Positions 26,026 to 37,696 of a DNA stretch of 64,000 nt are shown here, piece after piece. The number at the start of each line of letters is the position of its first letter. The first letter of the stretch is position 1. The translations under genes and the position numbers were made by a program. Source of the DNA: Ophiocordyceps camponoti-saundersi (nom. inval.) (taxonomy: Eukaryota; Ascomycota; Sordariomycetes; Hypocreales; Ophiocordycipitaceae); NCBI GenBank assembly GCA_003339415.1, contig PDHQ01000031.1, forward strand, positions 77,290-141,289. Reading direction: 5' to 3'. Under the pieces are notes generated by a model. The model had not been told where the DNA came from and did no database searches. It saw nothing but the letters and a program-made list of their open reading frames with translations.

Positions 26026-27724
26026 TTATCCTCTTCTAGTCTTGCCTCGGCCGCTGCCCGCCGTCCCTTGCCGGCTCATGGCCACGCCACCGGCGCTACT
26101 TTGCCGACTCATCGGCGTCCCCCCGCCCGCCTGCCCGTTCATACCCCGTCCCGGACTCTGCTGGTCTCGAATGCCACTGGTCGGGATGCCGACGCCAAAC
26201 GAGTCGCGGAGCATCTCCGTCTCGTTATTCTCGCCGCGGTTCACCTTGGTAAAGGAAACGAACCTGCCTGCTTGGTACGGCACCGACACGGCCTCAAACG
26301 TCTTCCTGAGGCCCTTGGGGTTGTCCAGATGGCTCCCCGGTAAGCGGTTGAGGTCGTACTGCTTCAGACAGGCCATGATCTGGGAATCGATCAAAACCTC
26401 CTTCTCCGACAGCGTCGACGGCAGCGAAGGGTCTGCTTTGGCGTTGGCCTTGGTATAGGGGGGATAAGGCGGCACCGCCGGCATCCTCGGCGTGCATTCC
26501 GACCCATGCATCAGGTCTAAATTGGACGGCAGTTCGTAGTTTCCGACGCCCTCGATGCCGAAAAACTTGTCGTCTGAATAGTTGTTTTGCGCCGTCGTCA
26601 CCCGCGTGCTCCTCGTGGCGTGCGATGGCTGACGCTCCATGGTCGGGGCTGATAGCTGAATCGCCTCGCCCTCGCCGGCCTCGTTATCCCCGTTACCCGA
26701 GTCGCTACCTTGGGGGGACGGGGCGTTGCCGTTGGTGCGATGACGCAGTATGTGATTGTGAGACGCGAGCGCTGCCGCGTTGTAGTGCATCGACAACTCC
26801 TTTTCTGTGAATAGGCTGGCGATGCTCCAGGCCACGCCCTGTTTCCTGGCCTCGACGCGCGCCTTTTCCGACTGCCAGTAGGCCGTCGTCACGCTAGGGT
26901 CCAGTGCCCGGCGCGTCGGTGCGGGGGAGCCATCGTCGTCCCCGCCGTTGCGCTTACGCTTCTTGTTCTCGTTGCCGTAGGCATCATGGTTGTGGTTGTC
27001 GGCCTCCTTGCGATTCCGTGTCGACCGCTTCCCAGCATGCCCACCAGGGCTGCCGGGGTTTGTAAGGCTAAATTGGGCCGGATTGAGCAGCAAGGCGTTG
27101 GAATCGCTCATCTCAAAGGCCTCCTTCTCCTTCATCAACCGGGCCTTCTTGGTGTTGAGCTGGTTGACGAGGCGGTCGCGCATAGTGCTGCTGAGTGCGT
27201 CGTGCTCTCGCTTGGCCGTCTCCATCTTAAACATGTGAGTATTCTTGTACTCTTGCACCTTGCGGTCGTAGTCGTTCTATAGGCAGAAACTTGTTAGCAA
27301 ACATTCGTGGCGTGAGCGAGTCACCTCTCGGCTATCTGACCTTGGACTGCGTAAGCTGGAAGTCGCGTGCTTCCAGAACGTCTTGAACGTCAGACATGAA
27401 CTGGGGAAACTGGAGGCCCGCCATGTCCATGAGGCTCCGGGCGTTGTCGGCACGGACAGCCGGCGTCTGTCTGCACTCGCGCTGAATATCTGCAGCGACT
27501 TCGATGGCGTTGGAGGCATAAGGGTCGAATTTCTGCATCCTGTTGAGCTCCAGCTGGATGCGCTGGAGCTGGTCGCGATAGGCCGAGTCCTTATCGTGCT
27601 GAAATCTTTCGTTGAGCACGGCGAGGCGGTCCATGACGACCTGGCGCTTCCGGTCTCTCTTGGATTGAGACGTCTCCGCTCGACTTGTCATGACGAGCGG
27701 AAGAGCTGCGTCGCTGGCGGCCAT
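26026..27724 (-). CDS. DEP1: Sds3/Dep1-like subunit of the Rpd3L histone deacetylase complex
   Basis: Probable subunit of the large Rpd3 histone deacetylase complex, acting in transcriptional repression in the nucleus. Two exons, 27341-27724 and 26026-27276, give 544 residues. The N-terminal third is a charged coiled-coil region of the Sds3 type: KRDRKRQVVMDRLAVL, then RDQLQRIQLELNRMQKFDPYA, then LTQSK-NDYDRKVQEYKN across the intron and HDALSSTMRDRLVNQLN. The middle carries a basic nuclear-localisation-like stretch ENKKRKRNGG and the fungal-conserved RRALDPSVTTAYWQSEKAR and FTEKELSMHYNAAALASHN. The tail is disordered, with repeats of MSRQ and a basic end. The donor is GTCAGA, less usual. Naming as Dep1 follows fungal annotation habit; Sds3-like is the safer family statement. 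Confidence 0.82.
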
Positions 27725-28588
27725 GGCGCGTCAGCGAGCAGAGAGGATGGGAAGATGGGTGACGAGTGCTTTTGGGGGGGGGGGTGTGGGAGGAGGGAAG
27801 TGAGGAAGAAGAAAGGATCGGGGCCGTGACGCGCGCGCGCAAGTCAGAGAGAGCTTGCTTTGCTTGTGATGGAGTGCTTTTAAAGGCAAAAGGAGAGGAA
27901 CTGAGTGATGAAAAGTCGTGAGAGTAGGAATGGCAAAGACCAAAGATGCAGAGCGGATACTATCGTCAACAGACTGGGCTGTGAAGAGGAAATCCTGTGA
28001 AGCCTTGCTGCTGTCTCTTTGTGCGGCCAATTTAGAGAGGCGGCGGCAGTGGGCGGCTCCGGCCGTTCACCGCCTGCCCAAAGCGGACAAGGCAGAGCCA
28101 GCGACGACGTCTGTGATTGGCCAGCCTTTCCTATTGACCTCATTGATTGTCCATATGCGTTTGGCATGCAAAATCATACTACAGGCATGCATGTATTCAC
28201 TTATGTATGTACGACTATGTATGCATGTATGTATGTATTGTTGATCGGCTGTTTAATTTTTCCTCTTGCTTTTCTGTCGTTGAGTTGATTGATAATGACA
28301 ATAGGTTGGGAAGCATGACATCAATTGTTGTTACCCAAGCAGAGGTCTCGTTCATATGTAGACCTCTTTCACAGCTCCTCCATACATACTGCATACCTAC
28401 ATACAATACCCATTCGTCGAATTAACTACCTCATCCCAACAGATTGTACCAGTATGCATATAGAGAAGTCTATTACTCACAACCAGTTGGCTTTGATTCA
28501 CTCTTCCCTTCCATCCAACTCTCCTCAACTCACAACCAAGCTCCGAGACCTCTCCCCTTCCCTTCTTGACCATCTCTTCAAGCAAACA
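27725..28588. promoter_or_regulatory. Upstream region of the deacetylase-complex gene / downstream of COG7
   Basis: Holds a GC-alternating run (27831-27840), a G run at 27775-27785 and TATG/CATG short repeats near 28190-28240. No gene was recognised. Confidence 0.5.
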
Positions 28589-29551
28589 TCACAACCCACT
28601 CCGCAACTTCTGCAACTGGCTCATCAGCCCGAACCCTCCCGGCTGCGCCCTAGCCTCCGCCTCCGCCTTACCCTCCCTCTTGCCGCTCGCAAGCATCAAC
28701 TCACGATGCCTATCCTCGACCATCTTAGCCAAGCTGTCGATGAATCGATTACGGCCCTTTTCCTCCGCCGTGCCCTTCCAAACGCTCGCCAGCTCCTTGA
28801 GCTCCGCCACTCTCGTGGCCGCCTTTTCTACGCCCTGCACGGCCGAGCCCAAATCGTCGTCGTTGTCGTCTCCGCCGCCGCTATTCGAGCCCAGCAGCTC
28901 CGATATCTCATCCCGTAGCCGCCGTAGTGCTTGTTGGCCCTTCTCCTCTGAACTTTGCTGCTCCGATCCAGGCTCCGGCGCCGAGACTGAGAGAAAGGAT
29001 GATCCGACCGATACCTCGGATGGAGGGAAGCTGAACTCCATGGCAGCGCCAAAGATCTTGATGACGGATTCGAGCTGCTCCCGCACCAGCGTCAGTGTTT
29101 GCAGCTGCTTGATGCAATCGGGATCCTGGGCTTCCTCGCCCGAGTCGCCGCCGCCGCTCGTCGTCTCCTGGCCTGCCGCATCCCGTCGCAGACCACCGGG
29201 AACAAACTGTCGCACATCATCCTGCAGCGTCTCATGCAGACTCTCCTCAAGACCGACCGTCTCGCCCCTTAGAAGCTCCACCTCGTAGGCCAGCCTGCTT
29301 CCGCTCCTCAGTATGTCATCCGTGAGCTGCGTCAACGTATCCGTCATCCTAGTCGTCTGCCCATCGAGCTGCGAGACGAGAGCCTGAGCCTGATTGGAGA
29401 GCCGAGCCAAGGGCGCGCCCTTTTCCAGCCTGGCATTGAGAAAGGAGGCCGGGTCGAATGATGACTTCAGAAATGGTCGTAGGAACTCGTCCGACGTGTG
29501 TCTCGACTTGGCCTGCACCGCATCGTCTTCTTCCCGTGCTTCGAACGACAT
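28589..29551 (-). CDS. COG7: Conserved oligomeric Golgi complex subunit 7 (fungal type)
   Basis: Subunit of the COG tethering complex that returns vesicles to and within the Golgi. The protein has 320 residues in one exon; fungal Cog7-family members are much shorter than the animal protein. The frame begins with MSFEAREED; an upstream GTG would add eight residues but lacks an ATG. The fungal-conserved stretches are FLRPFLKSSFDPASFLNA, LTQLTDDILRSGSRLAYEVE followed by LLRGETVGLEE, TLTLVREQLESVIKIFGAAM, SFLSVSAPEPGSE and VWKGTAEEKGRNRFIDSLAK. These are mostly helical and probably coiled-coil. Low-complexity Gly/Asp stretches lie in between. The gene is divergent, with only about 200 bases, from the PLP-homeostasis gene. 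Confidence 0.85.
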   Translation of the reverse strand: MSFEAREEDDAVQAKSRHTSDEFLRPFLKSSFDPASFLNARLEKGAPLARLSNQAQALVSQLDGQTTRMTDTLTQLTDDILRSGSRLAYEVELLRGETVGLEESLHETLQDDVRQFVPGGLRRDAAGQETTSGGGDSGEEAQDPDCIKQLQTLTLVREQLESVIKIFGAAMEFSFPPSEVSVGSSFLSVSAPEPGSEQQSSEEKGQQALRRLRDEISELLGSNSGGGDDNDDDLGSAVQGVEKAATRVAELKELASVWKGTAEEKGRNRFIDSLAKMVEDRHRELMLASGKREGKAEAEARAQPGGFGLMSQLQKLRSGL

Positions 29552-29755
29552 GGTGAAACTCCACTGATTTCCCACAGCCCTCCGCCACCGGCGCCCCCCA
29601 AAAGAAAGGAGGGAAGTGGATGAACGACGTGTGGAAGTGGACGGATCATCGCATCGGAGACGTGGAGCCGACAGCCGACGATAAGCCGAACCTACTTCAT
29701 GTCCTCGTCAACTCCCTGGTATTTATCAGCCAACCAGAAAGCACATCCGCCTAAC
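29552..29755. promoter_or_regulatory. Short divergent promoter, COG7 / PLP homeostasis gene
   Basis: Only 204 bases separate the two start codons, so both transcripts must start inside this stretch or inside the neighbouring 5' exon. An in-frame ATG at 29699 could extend the plus-strand protein by 19 residues. Confidence 0.5.
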
Positions 29756-30693
29756 ATGACCGAGGAGATGCGCCTCGATCCATCCAAGGCCGAGACGCTC
29801 GTCTCTCGCCTGACCTCCATAAGAGACCGAGTCGCCGCTCGAGCCAAAGGACGAAATGTAGGAGACGAGACGCCGCCATTTCGCAAGCATCTATACGGGC
29901 CCTAAAGCCATATTATATCCAGGTCCGCATCGTCGCCGTCTCCAAGCTCAAGCCAGCAAACGATATCCTAGCTCTCCACCGGGAGCCGGCTTCACACAAC
30001 CACTTTGGCGAAAACTACGCCCAGGAATTGAGCCAAAAGGCCGATCTACTACCCCGGTCTATCCAATGGCACTTCATCGGCGGCCTGCAGTCTGGTGAAG
30101 CTCGTCCTCAACCGTCTCCTCGCAAAGCCGGACACGATACTGACCGTTAGTTACATATCATTAAAAACATCCTCTCCAAAAAAGGCCACTGCAAGTCACT
30201 AGCGAAGATCCCAAACCTCTTCTGCGTCTCCAGCGTCGACTCCGCCAAGAAAGCTCACCTCCTCAACACCGCTCGCGCCGCTCTCCTATCCTCCGACCCT
30301 TCGCTGCCGAAACTCTCCGTCCACGTCCAAGTCAACACGTCGGCGGAAGAGTCAAAGTCCGGCTGTCCGCCCGGCGCCGAGACCGTCGCCCTGTGCCGCG
30401 ACATCGTCGACTCGTGCCCCAATCTCCGCCTGCTCGGCCTCATGACCATCGGCGCCATCGCTCGTAGTAAGGCCGCCGCCGATGGAGACCCGAACGAGGA
30501 CTTCGTCTCCTTGGCAAAACAGCGGGACTTGGTCGCTGATGAGCTCGGGTTGGCTCCTGACAGCCTCGAGCTGAGCATGGGTATGAGCGACGACTTTGAG
30601 AACGCCGTCGCCCTGGGCAGCGGGGAAGTTAGAATAGGTAGCACTATTTTCGGTATGCGGCCGGCAAAGTCCGATGCTAAGATTCAAGAATGA
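29756..30693 (+). CDS. Pyridoxal phosphate homeostasis protein (YggS/PROSC family)
   Basis: Cytosolic or mitochondrial PLP-binding protein of the alanine-racemase-fold YggS/PLPBP family, which buffers free pyridoxal phosphate and has no known enzyme activity. Three exons, 29756-29857, 29923-30094 and 30185-30693, give 260 residues, matching yeast Ybl036c in size. The PLP-binding lysine is Lys42 in VAVSKLKP. Other family motifs are FGENYAQEL, IQWHFIGGLQS, FCVSSVDS, VHVQVNTS followed by EESKSG, LRLLGLMTIG, LELSMGMSDDFENAV and RIGSTIFG. The splice after GLQS rebuilds LQSGHCKSLAKIPNLF. The start at MTEEMRLDPSKAE was preferred; ATGs at 29699 (longer) and 29768 (shorter) are in frame, so an N-terminal targeting sequence cannot be excluded. 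Confidence 0.93.
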
Positions 30694-31052
30694 AATGTGC
30701 TTTCATCAAGTAGCCTGCCTTGCGGCTGATGAGACGCTCGAACCGCCGGGTAACTCTGCTTCAACTTTTCAACCTGACAAGGACCCGTGCCTTTTGATTG
30801 CACAAGTCTGATGGTATCAACCGCTGTGACTACAACATGAAGAGCTACTTTTCATTTCCACAAGGCTCACGCCAACCCTCTCATGGCTCATTATACGTCC
30901 CTCACAGCTTCGTCCTATTGCCCGTAATGAGACTTGCCGATTAGACTGCCGCGCCGCTCGGCTGCATCTATGGTCCAACCGTCTCGGCGCCTAGAAGAGT
31001 CCTAGATCTCATGCTGGCGACTTTCATCTCCGCTGTTGACAATAGCGACGCT
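30694..31052. other. Convergent intergenic region, PLP protein / AP-2 alpha
   Basis: Presumed 3' untranslated DNA of both genes. No repeat or conserved motif was recognised. Confidence 0.5.
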
Positions 31053-34000
31053 TCAGTTGACCATAATATTACGGAAAGAATTGGAAATCTGTTCACTGGT
31101 TGGCAGCTCGCGCGGTTCAGGCGCCGGCGACTTTCCCACAGACAGCCTCATCTGCAAGAGCCTCAATAGCACAGAAGGCACCGACTCGTCGGTTGCTCGG
31201 ATAGTCAAGCGAATCATCTGCGACATCGCAGTCAGTGACCGATGGCTCATGTAGGGACGAGGCTGGGGTCGTTGATATACCTGCTTAGAATAATTGGGCT
31301 CTAGTCTCATGAGACAGCCGAATTTGCCCCCCTGAGACGTGTGAAGGACGCTAGCTCCCACCAGGTTCTTCGGGTTAGGGTCTACCATGTTTAGGAGGCC
31401 CCATCTGAACCCCCGGACCGTCGAGGCGATGAATGTTTCCGTAAGCTCCCTGTCATCGGTCTTGCCGGGCGAAAGGCCGAATATTTCTTGTGCCTCACGC
31501 GGACCAGCCCCTATCTGCTTCCATCTCTTGAAGAAATCTTCGGCCGAGAGTTCGGCCGGTTCCATGAATTTGTGCGGCGCCACCGGTAGCTTCAGCGTCA
31601 GCGCCTGCAAGGCTCCGGCCAGATAGCTCACTCGCATCGTCGGGCTTTTGTCGAACATTTTTTGGGCCTGGAACATGGTCACTTGCTGAGCCTGCCCTCC
31701 CGGTAGGATGGTACTTTCGGGCAGGTTCTTGACGTCCCAGCTGATGTTCCCTCTTTCACTCTCGTCCAGATCCAGCGTCGTCGTAAAGGAAGTCATGGAA
31801 CCGGGCGTCCTGTTGGCGAAGTAGATGATCAGGCAGGCCATCTGCCCACGGTACTCGGACCGCACTCCGATTTGCACCTGGCCATCCTCGTAGAGAACCC
31901 CGTCTGCCTTCAGCATGAGCCTCTCGAATCCGTCCTCCCATCCCGGCGACAGATGCGCGGCGCTGGCGAGGTTGGGGGCCTTGGGCGTCTTAGGTCCCGG
32001 CTGTAAAGTCGAGGAGCTCATGTTCAGTCCTGCGAGTTCTGCAGCTCTGTCGGCCTGGCCGCTGGAACCGTTAATCTTGCCATCGCCGGATGGGGAAGCC
32101 GAGCTAAAGGTCCTCTTCAAGCCCCCAGTCATTGCCATGCTGAGCTCTGAGCCGTCGGCGTTGGCGTCTTTGCCTCCGACGACCCAGGTGCGGCGATCGC
32201 TGGTGCCGGCATGCTTCTGGTGAAGCCTGGACAAGAGCGCAGACTCTCTCTCGGGAAACGGCGGCATCTCATCACAGACGGTTCTCAGGAGATCGTCCGT
32301 GGGCATCCTCGCCAGGGTGAGATACTCGCACGCCCTCTGCTGCAGCTCCGAGTCCAACGTATGGCTATAAAACTCGAACGTTTGGAGCAGCTGCGGCTTG
32401 ATCTCGGGAAAGAGATTGACGAATTTGATGAAGCAGGAAAGTATCATGGCGCGCGTGCTGGAAGAACAGGCCGCCAGCTTTCCGTGAAGGGCCATGAATT
32501 GCTCGATAGGGCTGCAGCGCGGCTGTCCGGCGACGAGGTGACCAAACTCGCCGAGGAGGTAGGCGCCTATCTTGATCAGCGTCTCGTGGCAATGTTCCAG
32601 CTTGATGTGCTGCAGGATGTTCTGTGAGGCGTAGACCTGTAGCTCCTCGTTGTTCGTCACGATCTGGATGACACGTTGCCAGACTTCGTCGCTGACGTGG
32701 TCGCCAGCCATGGCGATGAGGCGAAGGGATATGTCGACATACCACTGCACGTCGGTGGCGTACTTTTCCGTGAGAATGGCAATCTTGAGGACCATTTCCT
32801 CACGAATGGCAAAGTCTGCATTTTGCAGATACTGCAGGAGCTCGCCCACGATGACCCGAGCGTTGGAGGCGTCACACATGCTGTAGAGCAAATCCAGGCC
32901 TTTGCGACGCACACTGATGTCACGATCCTTCAAGGAGCCCAGGATGATATCTTGGTGTTGCTTGATGGGGCCGAGCGTTTCCGACCGCGCGGCCAGGTGC
33001 GTCATGGCCTCGAGCCCAAGATACCGCACATTAGTCTCTCTGCTCTGAATGAAGCGACCAAGTTTGTTAGAAATCTGCCTCATAAGCGCATGCTCGGTAT
33101 CAAGGTGAATGATTAGGTTGATGGCTTCGAAGAGGATTGCGTTTTGCGCGTTGTTCTGCTGCACGTTTTTGTTGACTTCCATGGCCAGATTGAGGATCCT
33201 GTCCAGCGACTCTCGGATCATGCCACGCACATGGGAATCGTCTGCCGTCCGGGAATGAGAGAGGAAATTGGTGAGTCACGGGTTTGATCTTGGAACAACG
33301 GGAAACTCACAAGGATTGGAAAAATACTGAAGAAGCCTCAGGAGTTTGACCTGAAGCCAGGGGCAGGGGACTTTGTAATAGAGGTAGTCGGTGGTGTACT
33401 CTCCATCAACGACGATCCGCTTCAGCCTCGCGGCCGCCTTGGTGTAAGCTCCCTTGTACTGCTCGAGATCATCCTGCGCCAGTGCCATGATAAGGGAGGT
33501 CACAGACAGAGCGACGCCTAGATCAGCATCGTCCATCAGATGGATGATGCGCTCGGCCCACTGCGGCGAGACGATGCCTGGATGTTTTCGATAGAGCCGG
33601 AGCAGGGTCAGAGCTGCCTTTTTCCTCACGAAGGACTTAGACGTCCTGCATAGTAGTTAGAGCTGTGACTTGTATGTGATGTTGCTAAGTTGTGTGTTCT
33701 TACGGAGAAATCAGTAACCTGTGTACCTCGCCGCTCAAAGCTTCGCCCATTTCGCGCCCTCCCACGTTGGCGATGGCATGCAGGGCCAGGCAGTTGAAAA
33801 GTTCATTGTTGTCCAAAAGATCCTTGCGAATGCTATTGACGACGAGGTGCAGAAGCTCGTGCTTTTCGTGCAGGAAGAGAGTCATGGCCAGGTAACCAAT
33901 CTGCTTCTCCGAATACTTTGTGGCCGAGATGAGATTGACAGCCTCGAGATGACCGAATTCGACGTTCCATCCGAGGATATATATGTAGAGCAGCTTGCAG

Positions 34001-34200
34001 ACGTATTTCTTCTTGTGATAGCCGCTGAGGTTGCCATCCTTGAACTTTTGGCGAATGTTGGCCAGCTCCTTGTTGATGCGCTTCTCCTCGAGCTCTCGCG
34101 CGCGGGCATTTCTCAGGTCGGCGATGAACTGGACGAGACCTCGCATGTTCGCATTGCTGCTGCTCGAGCGGCCGAGGAATCCGGAGCCGGCGGCGGACAT
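31053..34200 (-). CDS. APL3: AP-2 complex subunit alpha (clathrin adaptor)
   Basis: Large alpha subunit of the AP-2 adaptor that links cargo and PIP2-rich plasma membrane to clathrin in endocytosis. I read five exons joined by four introns: 33704-34200, 33311-33645, 31281-33241 with 31053-31217 after it; that is four coding blocks and three introns, total 985 residues. The trunk is a HEAT-type solenoid starting with MRGLVQFIADLRNARAREL and KRINKELANIRQKFK, as in all alpha subunits, followed by KKKYVCKLLYIYILGW and NSIRKDLLDNNELFNCLALH. Junctions rebuild LLISP-TSKSFVRKKAALT and FSNP-YDSHVRGMIRES. After a Ser/Gly/Pro-rich hinge the appendage domain runs to the end, with FFKRWKQIG and IRLTIRATDESVP. 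The last intron (31218-31280) is 63 bases, starts GTATAT and contains no stop in frame, so retention would insert 21 residues after residue 931. Confidence 0.94.
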
Positions 34201-34741
34201 GGCGGTGATGGAACGGCTCTCTGCTCGATGGATGGGCTTCGTCGGTTAAAGTAGGTCTGAGGAGACAGCTTCAACGGGAGGATGGCATAGTCGGTCGAGA
34301 GGGTAGAGGCCGACCTCCATCGACCGCTGGCGTTGCGGACGGCAGCGCAGGCGTTGAATGACGAAGCCCGGCTTCAGGCCTGATTCGCGCCTCTCGAGAA
34401 TATCGAGCTCTCTAACGCGGATCAATCAGGGATGAGGAGAGTCGGCTTTTGGGCGCTGAACGATCCGTGCGTAATGGTGTGGCTAGAGGCCCCGTTCGCA
34501 CGGAGAAGGCAGCCTTGTTATGCCCGTGACGTACAGTGCATGCGGGAGTCTGGTTGTCCCTTGCAGTTGCAGCGATTATCCACGTTGTGCGATTAACCAG
34601 CCTCCCCGCCCGCTTCGTCACACCACCTAGGAAATACTCGTACATCCAGCTATCAGACCGATGCACTGCGTCTACGGATACGGATACATGCATCACCATC
34701 GGCCTCCTCGTTGACGTTGATCGACTTTCCTTTGGCATGTA
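34201..34741. promoter_or_regulatory. Divergent promoter region, AP-2 alpha / NDUFAF5-like gene
   Basis: Upstream DNA for both genes. Two overlapping TACGGATA octamers lie at 34673-34686, 55 bases before the plus-strand start codon, and a CACCTAGGAAA element lies at 34622. Confidence 0.5.
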
Positions 34742-35833
34742 ATGTCCGCGCGTCTCCTACAAACATCTTCAATCGCAGCTCCTCGCTGTAGCGCATCACT
34801 CCCGCGCCGGAACTATGCCGTTGCCTCGGCCGGAGCTCCACGCTTCCAAGTCTTCAACCGGCGAACCAAGTGGCTGCAGAAGGAGCGCGCTGCTTCGCAT
34901 CCCGAAGACAGTCGTCAGGCTGACTATCTGAAGGATGAGGTGGCGATGAGGCTTACAGAGAGACTGATTGTTGGTCGCCGCCCACGTACGCGCGGTGCAA
35001 GGTTGACTGTTTGATAGGATATCAAGCGCCACTTCCCCCGAACGCTTGACCTCGGAGCGAACTCGTGTAATATCGCTCGCGCTTTGGTGCAGAGCAAGAT
35101 CGACTCTTCTGTCCCCGACTCGCCGACTCTGTCCTCGCGAATAGGACAGCTCGTGGCCGTTGACTCGTCCGAGAAGCTCCTGTATCGCGACGCCGACCTC
35201 GAATTCAACACCAAGCTCAACATCACCCGACAGGTGTTGGAAGACGATGAAAGCATCCCTTTCGAAGCCCAGTCGTTTGACTTGGTCTTGAGCTCTCTCA
35301 GTCTTCATTGGATCAATGACCTGCCTGGCATCCTGTCTCAGATCAACAATGTCCTCAAGCCCGATTGCCCTTTCGTCGGCGCACTACTCGGCGGTGACAC
35401 TCTCTTTGAGCTGCGGACCTCTCTTCAGCTGGCGGAGCAGGAGAGAATGGGTGGCATGTCACCTCATGTTTCCCCTCTGGCGGACGTGAGGGATGTCGGC
35501 GGCCTCCTTCAAAAGGCCGGTTTCAAGATGCTGACGGTCGACGTCGACGACATCATTGTCGATTACCCAGATACGTTTGCCCTTATGCAAGACTTGCAAG
35601 CCATGGGTGAGAACAACGCGGTCTTGGGAAGGGAAATGGGACCGATTCGTAGAGACGTCCTCCTCGCCAACGAAGCCATATACAAGGCGCTTCACGGCAA
35701 CGCCGATGGGTCCATCCCGGCTACATTTCGCGTCATATACATGATTGGTTGGCGCGAAGACCCCAATCAGCCGAAGCCGCTGCCAAGGGGTAGCGGAGAT
35801 GTAAACTTGAAGGATATTTTAGAAAAGCCCTGA
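34742..35833 (+). CDS. Mitochondrial complex I assembly methyltransferase-like protein (NDUFAF5 family)
   Basis: Mitochondrial SAM-fold protein of the NDUFAF5 family, needed for assembly of respiratory complex I; the human protein hydroxylates an arginine of subunit NDUFS7. Two exons, 34742-34969 and 35018-35833, give 347 residues, like the human protein. The N terminus (MSARLLQTSSIAAPRCSASL) is basic and Ser/Ala-rich without acids, fitting a mitochondrial presequence. The core begins FQVFNRRTKWLQKERAA. The SAM-binding motif LDLGANSCN is at residues 86-94. Further conserved parts are YRDADLEFN, SLSLHWINDLPGIL, FVGALLGGDTLFELR, RMGGMSPHVSPLADVRDVGG and DVDDIIVDYPDTFALMQDL. The 48-base intron has donor GTTGGT and acceptor ATAG; splicing restores ERLI-DIKRHFPR. 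Presence fits a fungus that keeps complex I. Confidence 0.94.
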
Positions 35834-36939
35834 CAACTTGGATTGGCTGTGAGCTGTGCTGAGCAGACTGTGTGTAGTCTTTTCGATGACGTAGACTTGC
35901 AACGCTGTTCCTCCGAGTCAGTCTCACCGAGCTGATGCTATAAATATGCTGGGCTCGGGTTCTGATACCGGGGCCAGCCTTCACGCACCTACATACATAC
36001 TCTTACTCACGAGTCACCAGGCATTGGTCCACGTCTGGTAGTCCAGCCATCCCTGCCTACTGGTTATCGTCTCATCATCACACACTTGCCTTCCGCCATG
36101 ACCATCGCTCCACACCTCTCCGTGTACCTCGGCCTCTGATGCAGTGGATTGTCTACCAAAGAAGCAACCTAGCCCCGGGATAGTAGTTTCTTCTCTAAAC
36201 AACAGCCCTGATAACCCCTTGGCTACTTAGAGCCCGTGGTAGCTGACGTGGCACTCGTCTGGGTTGCCGAACAGCTCAGGCTGACCTCTTACCTGCCTAG
36301 CTAACCACCTAAATACCTAGGTAAGTAGAACAGAGAGGGTTAAAGGAGATGGGAGGTGGAGTGGCTATTTATATTTCCAATCCGTAAAGTGGGAGCCATA
36401 TAGTGTCCTTTTGATTCCTCGATGCGTGGGAGGTGCAGGGATGAGGCTCTACTACCATCCCTGACCAGTGTGCACAAATACGATGGTAAAACGGATTTTC
36501 TTTTTCAGAAGGGATTGCTATGTTGTGTATCGTGAGTTATCATCTGCTATAAAGAACCGAATCTTCTTTACAACATCTTCATTGCATGCTTTTGGTAATG
36601 AAGATGTACATAGGTAAACCTGGCCCTTGGATATCATGGACTTGTCTCTTAACTCCAACTCTAAGGAAACAGATATATACTGTCCAGAGCGTTGACCAGA
36701 CGGGTCTCTGCCGTCTTGGGTTAGTTTAGCAACCTCGTTTCCGCAAAATATAACGTATCCGCCGACGATTTACTCCACCTAGATCGTGGAGTTGTCTTCG
36801 TCGGCTTGGCATTGCAGGGATTCTTACCGATCAATGTGGCTTCTCAATGCACGAACATGTAGTATTTAGTAAACTCATGACGCCCCAGGCGAGGAGTTAA
36901 TCCCGTTCCTTGGTTCAGAAACTCCGCGCAACCGCCAAC
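35834..36939. other. Gene-free region after the NDUFAF5-like gene
   Basis: No conserved gene was recognised. It contains one TACCTAGGTA palindrome (36314-36323). Composition is more AT-rich and less repeat-laden than the deserts at 23-26 kb and 40-52 kb. Confidence 0.55.
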
Positions 36940-37696
36940 ATGGTGAACCTAGCCTCGACAGTGTCCGTCTTCTTATTGTTATGCAACAGCAGCAACGCAA
37001 GCCCAGTCAACCTGTATGGCTTGGGAAAGACCGGGTCTTATGATCTGTCACGCACCAGGTTCAAGAACAGACCATGTGAAGACGGAACACCCAGCAGAAT
37101 CCCACCCCCATATCCCCGACCTCCTTGGCTACCACCGAAAGCAAAACTTCCAACCAACAAGCCATATGATCCTAAACGCACCAAAATCGGAGACAAGGTC
37201 CCAGGTGGTCCGCCGCCGTATACAACTCGGCGGGTTGTCAGGGGTCCCGACGACTATGCTCCGCCAGTGTATGAGTCTCTCCCCTTTTACTTCAATGGGA
37301 GGATAAACTCGATCGGTTTCGACGACCTTCCTCCTGGATATTATGACCCGCCGCCAGTGGCATACCTCCGGAACCGGCCGTCTCGTAGGCGCCGGTTTCA
37401 GCGCCTACGGGTGAGCGATGATGGAATACAGGATCCTCGAAGGCGGCGATTTGCTTCTCGATGACGAGTCACCTGTAAATTCGGAAGAATCGGCGGTGCG
37501 GATGATGGCTATTGAAGATGCGAATGAAAGAAGGCAAACAGAACGAGTACGACTACTCGCCCTACTTACAGCAAGGAACATCCATCCACTATCACAAGCC
37601 AAAGTTACTGTTCGAGCCATGAACATGTTGAAATATATAAATAAACCCGTATCAGAAGTTGTCGAGACAGCTTGGGTCAAGACAAGAAGACGATGA
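36940..37696 (+). CDS. Orphan proline-rich, probably secreted protein
   Basis: Not recognised. From the ATG at 36940 the protein starts with a clear signal-peptide-like sequence, MVNLASTVSVFLLLCNSSNA, with likely cleavage after NASPV-type residues. The mature part is rich in Pro, Tyr and Arg (IPPPYPRPPWLPP, GPPPYTTRR, DLPPGYYDPPPVAY) with a single Cys. The frame stops at 37464 (174 residues). A second open frame, shifted by +1, runs to 37696 and has ordinary mixed composition. A GTGAGC donor at 37411 joined to the acceptor ending at 37468 (58-base intron, phase 0) links both into 232 residues (RLR-SPVNSEESAV). The acceptor GACGAG and the lack of a strong branch site make this model uncertain; a single-exon 174-residue protein is the alternative. 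No pathway context; a secreted host-interaction or wall protein is possible but unproven. Confidence 0.5.
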
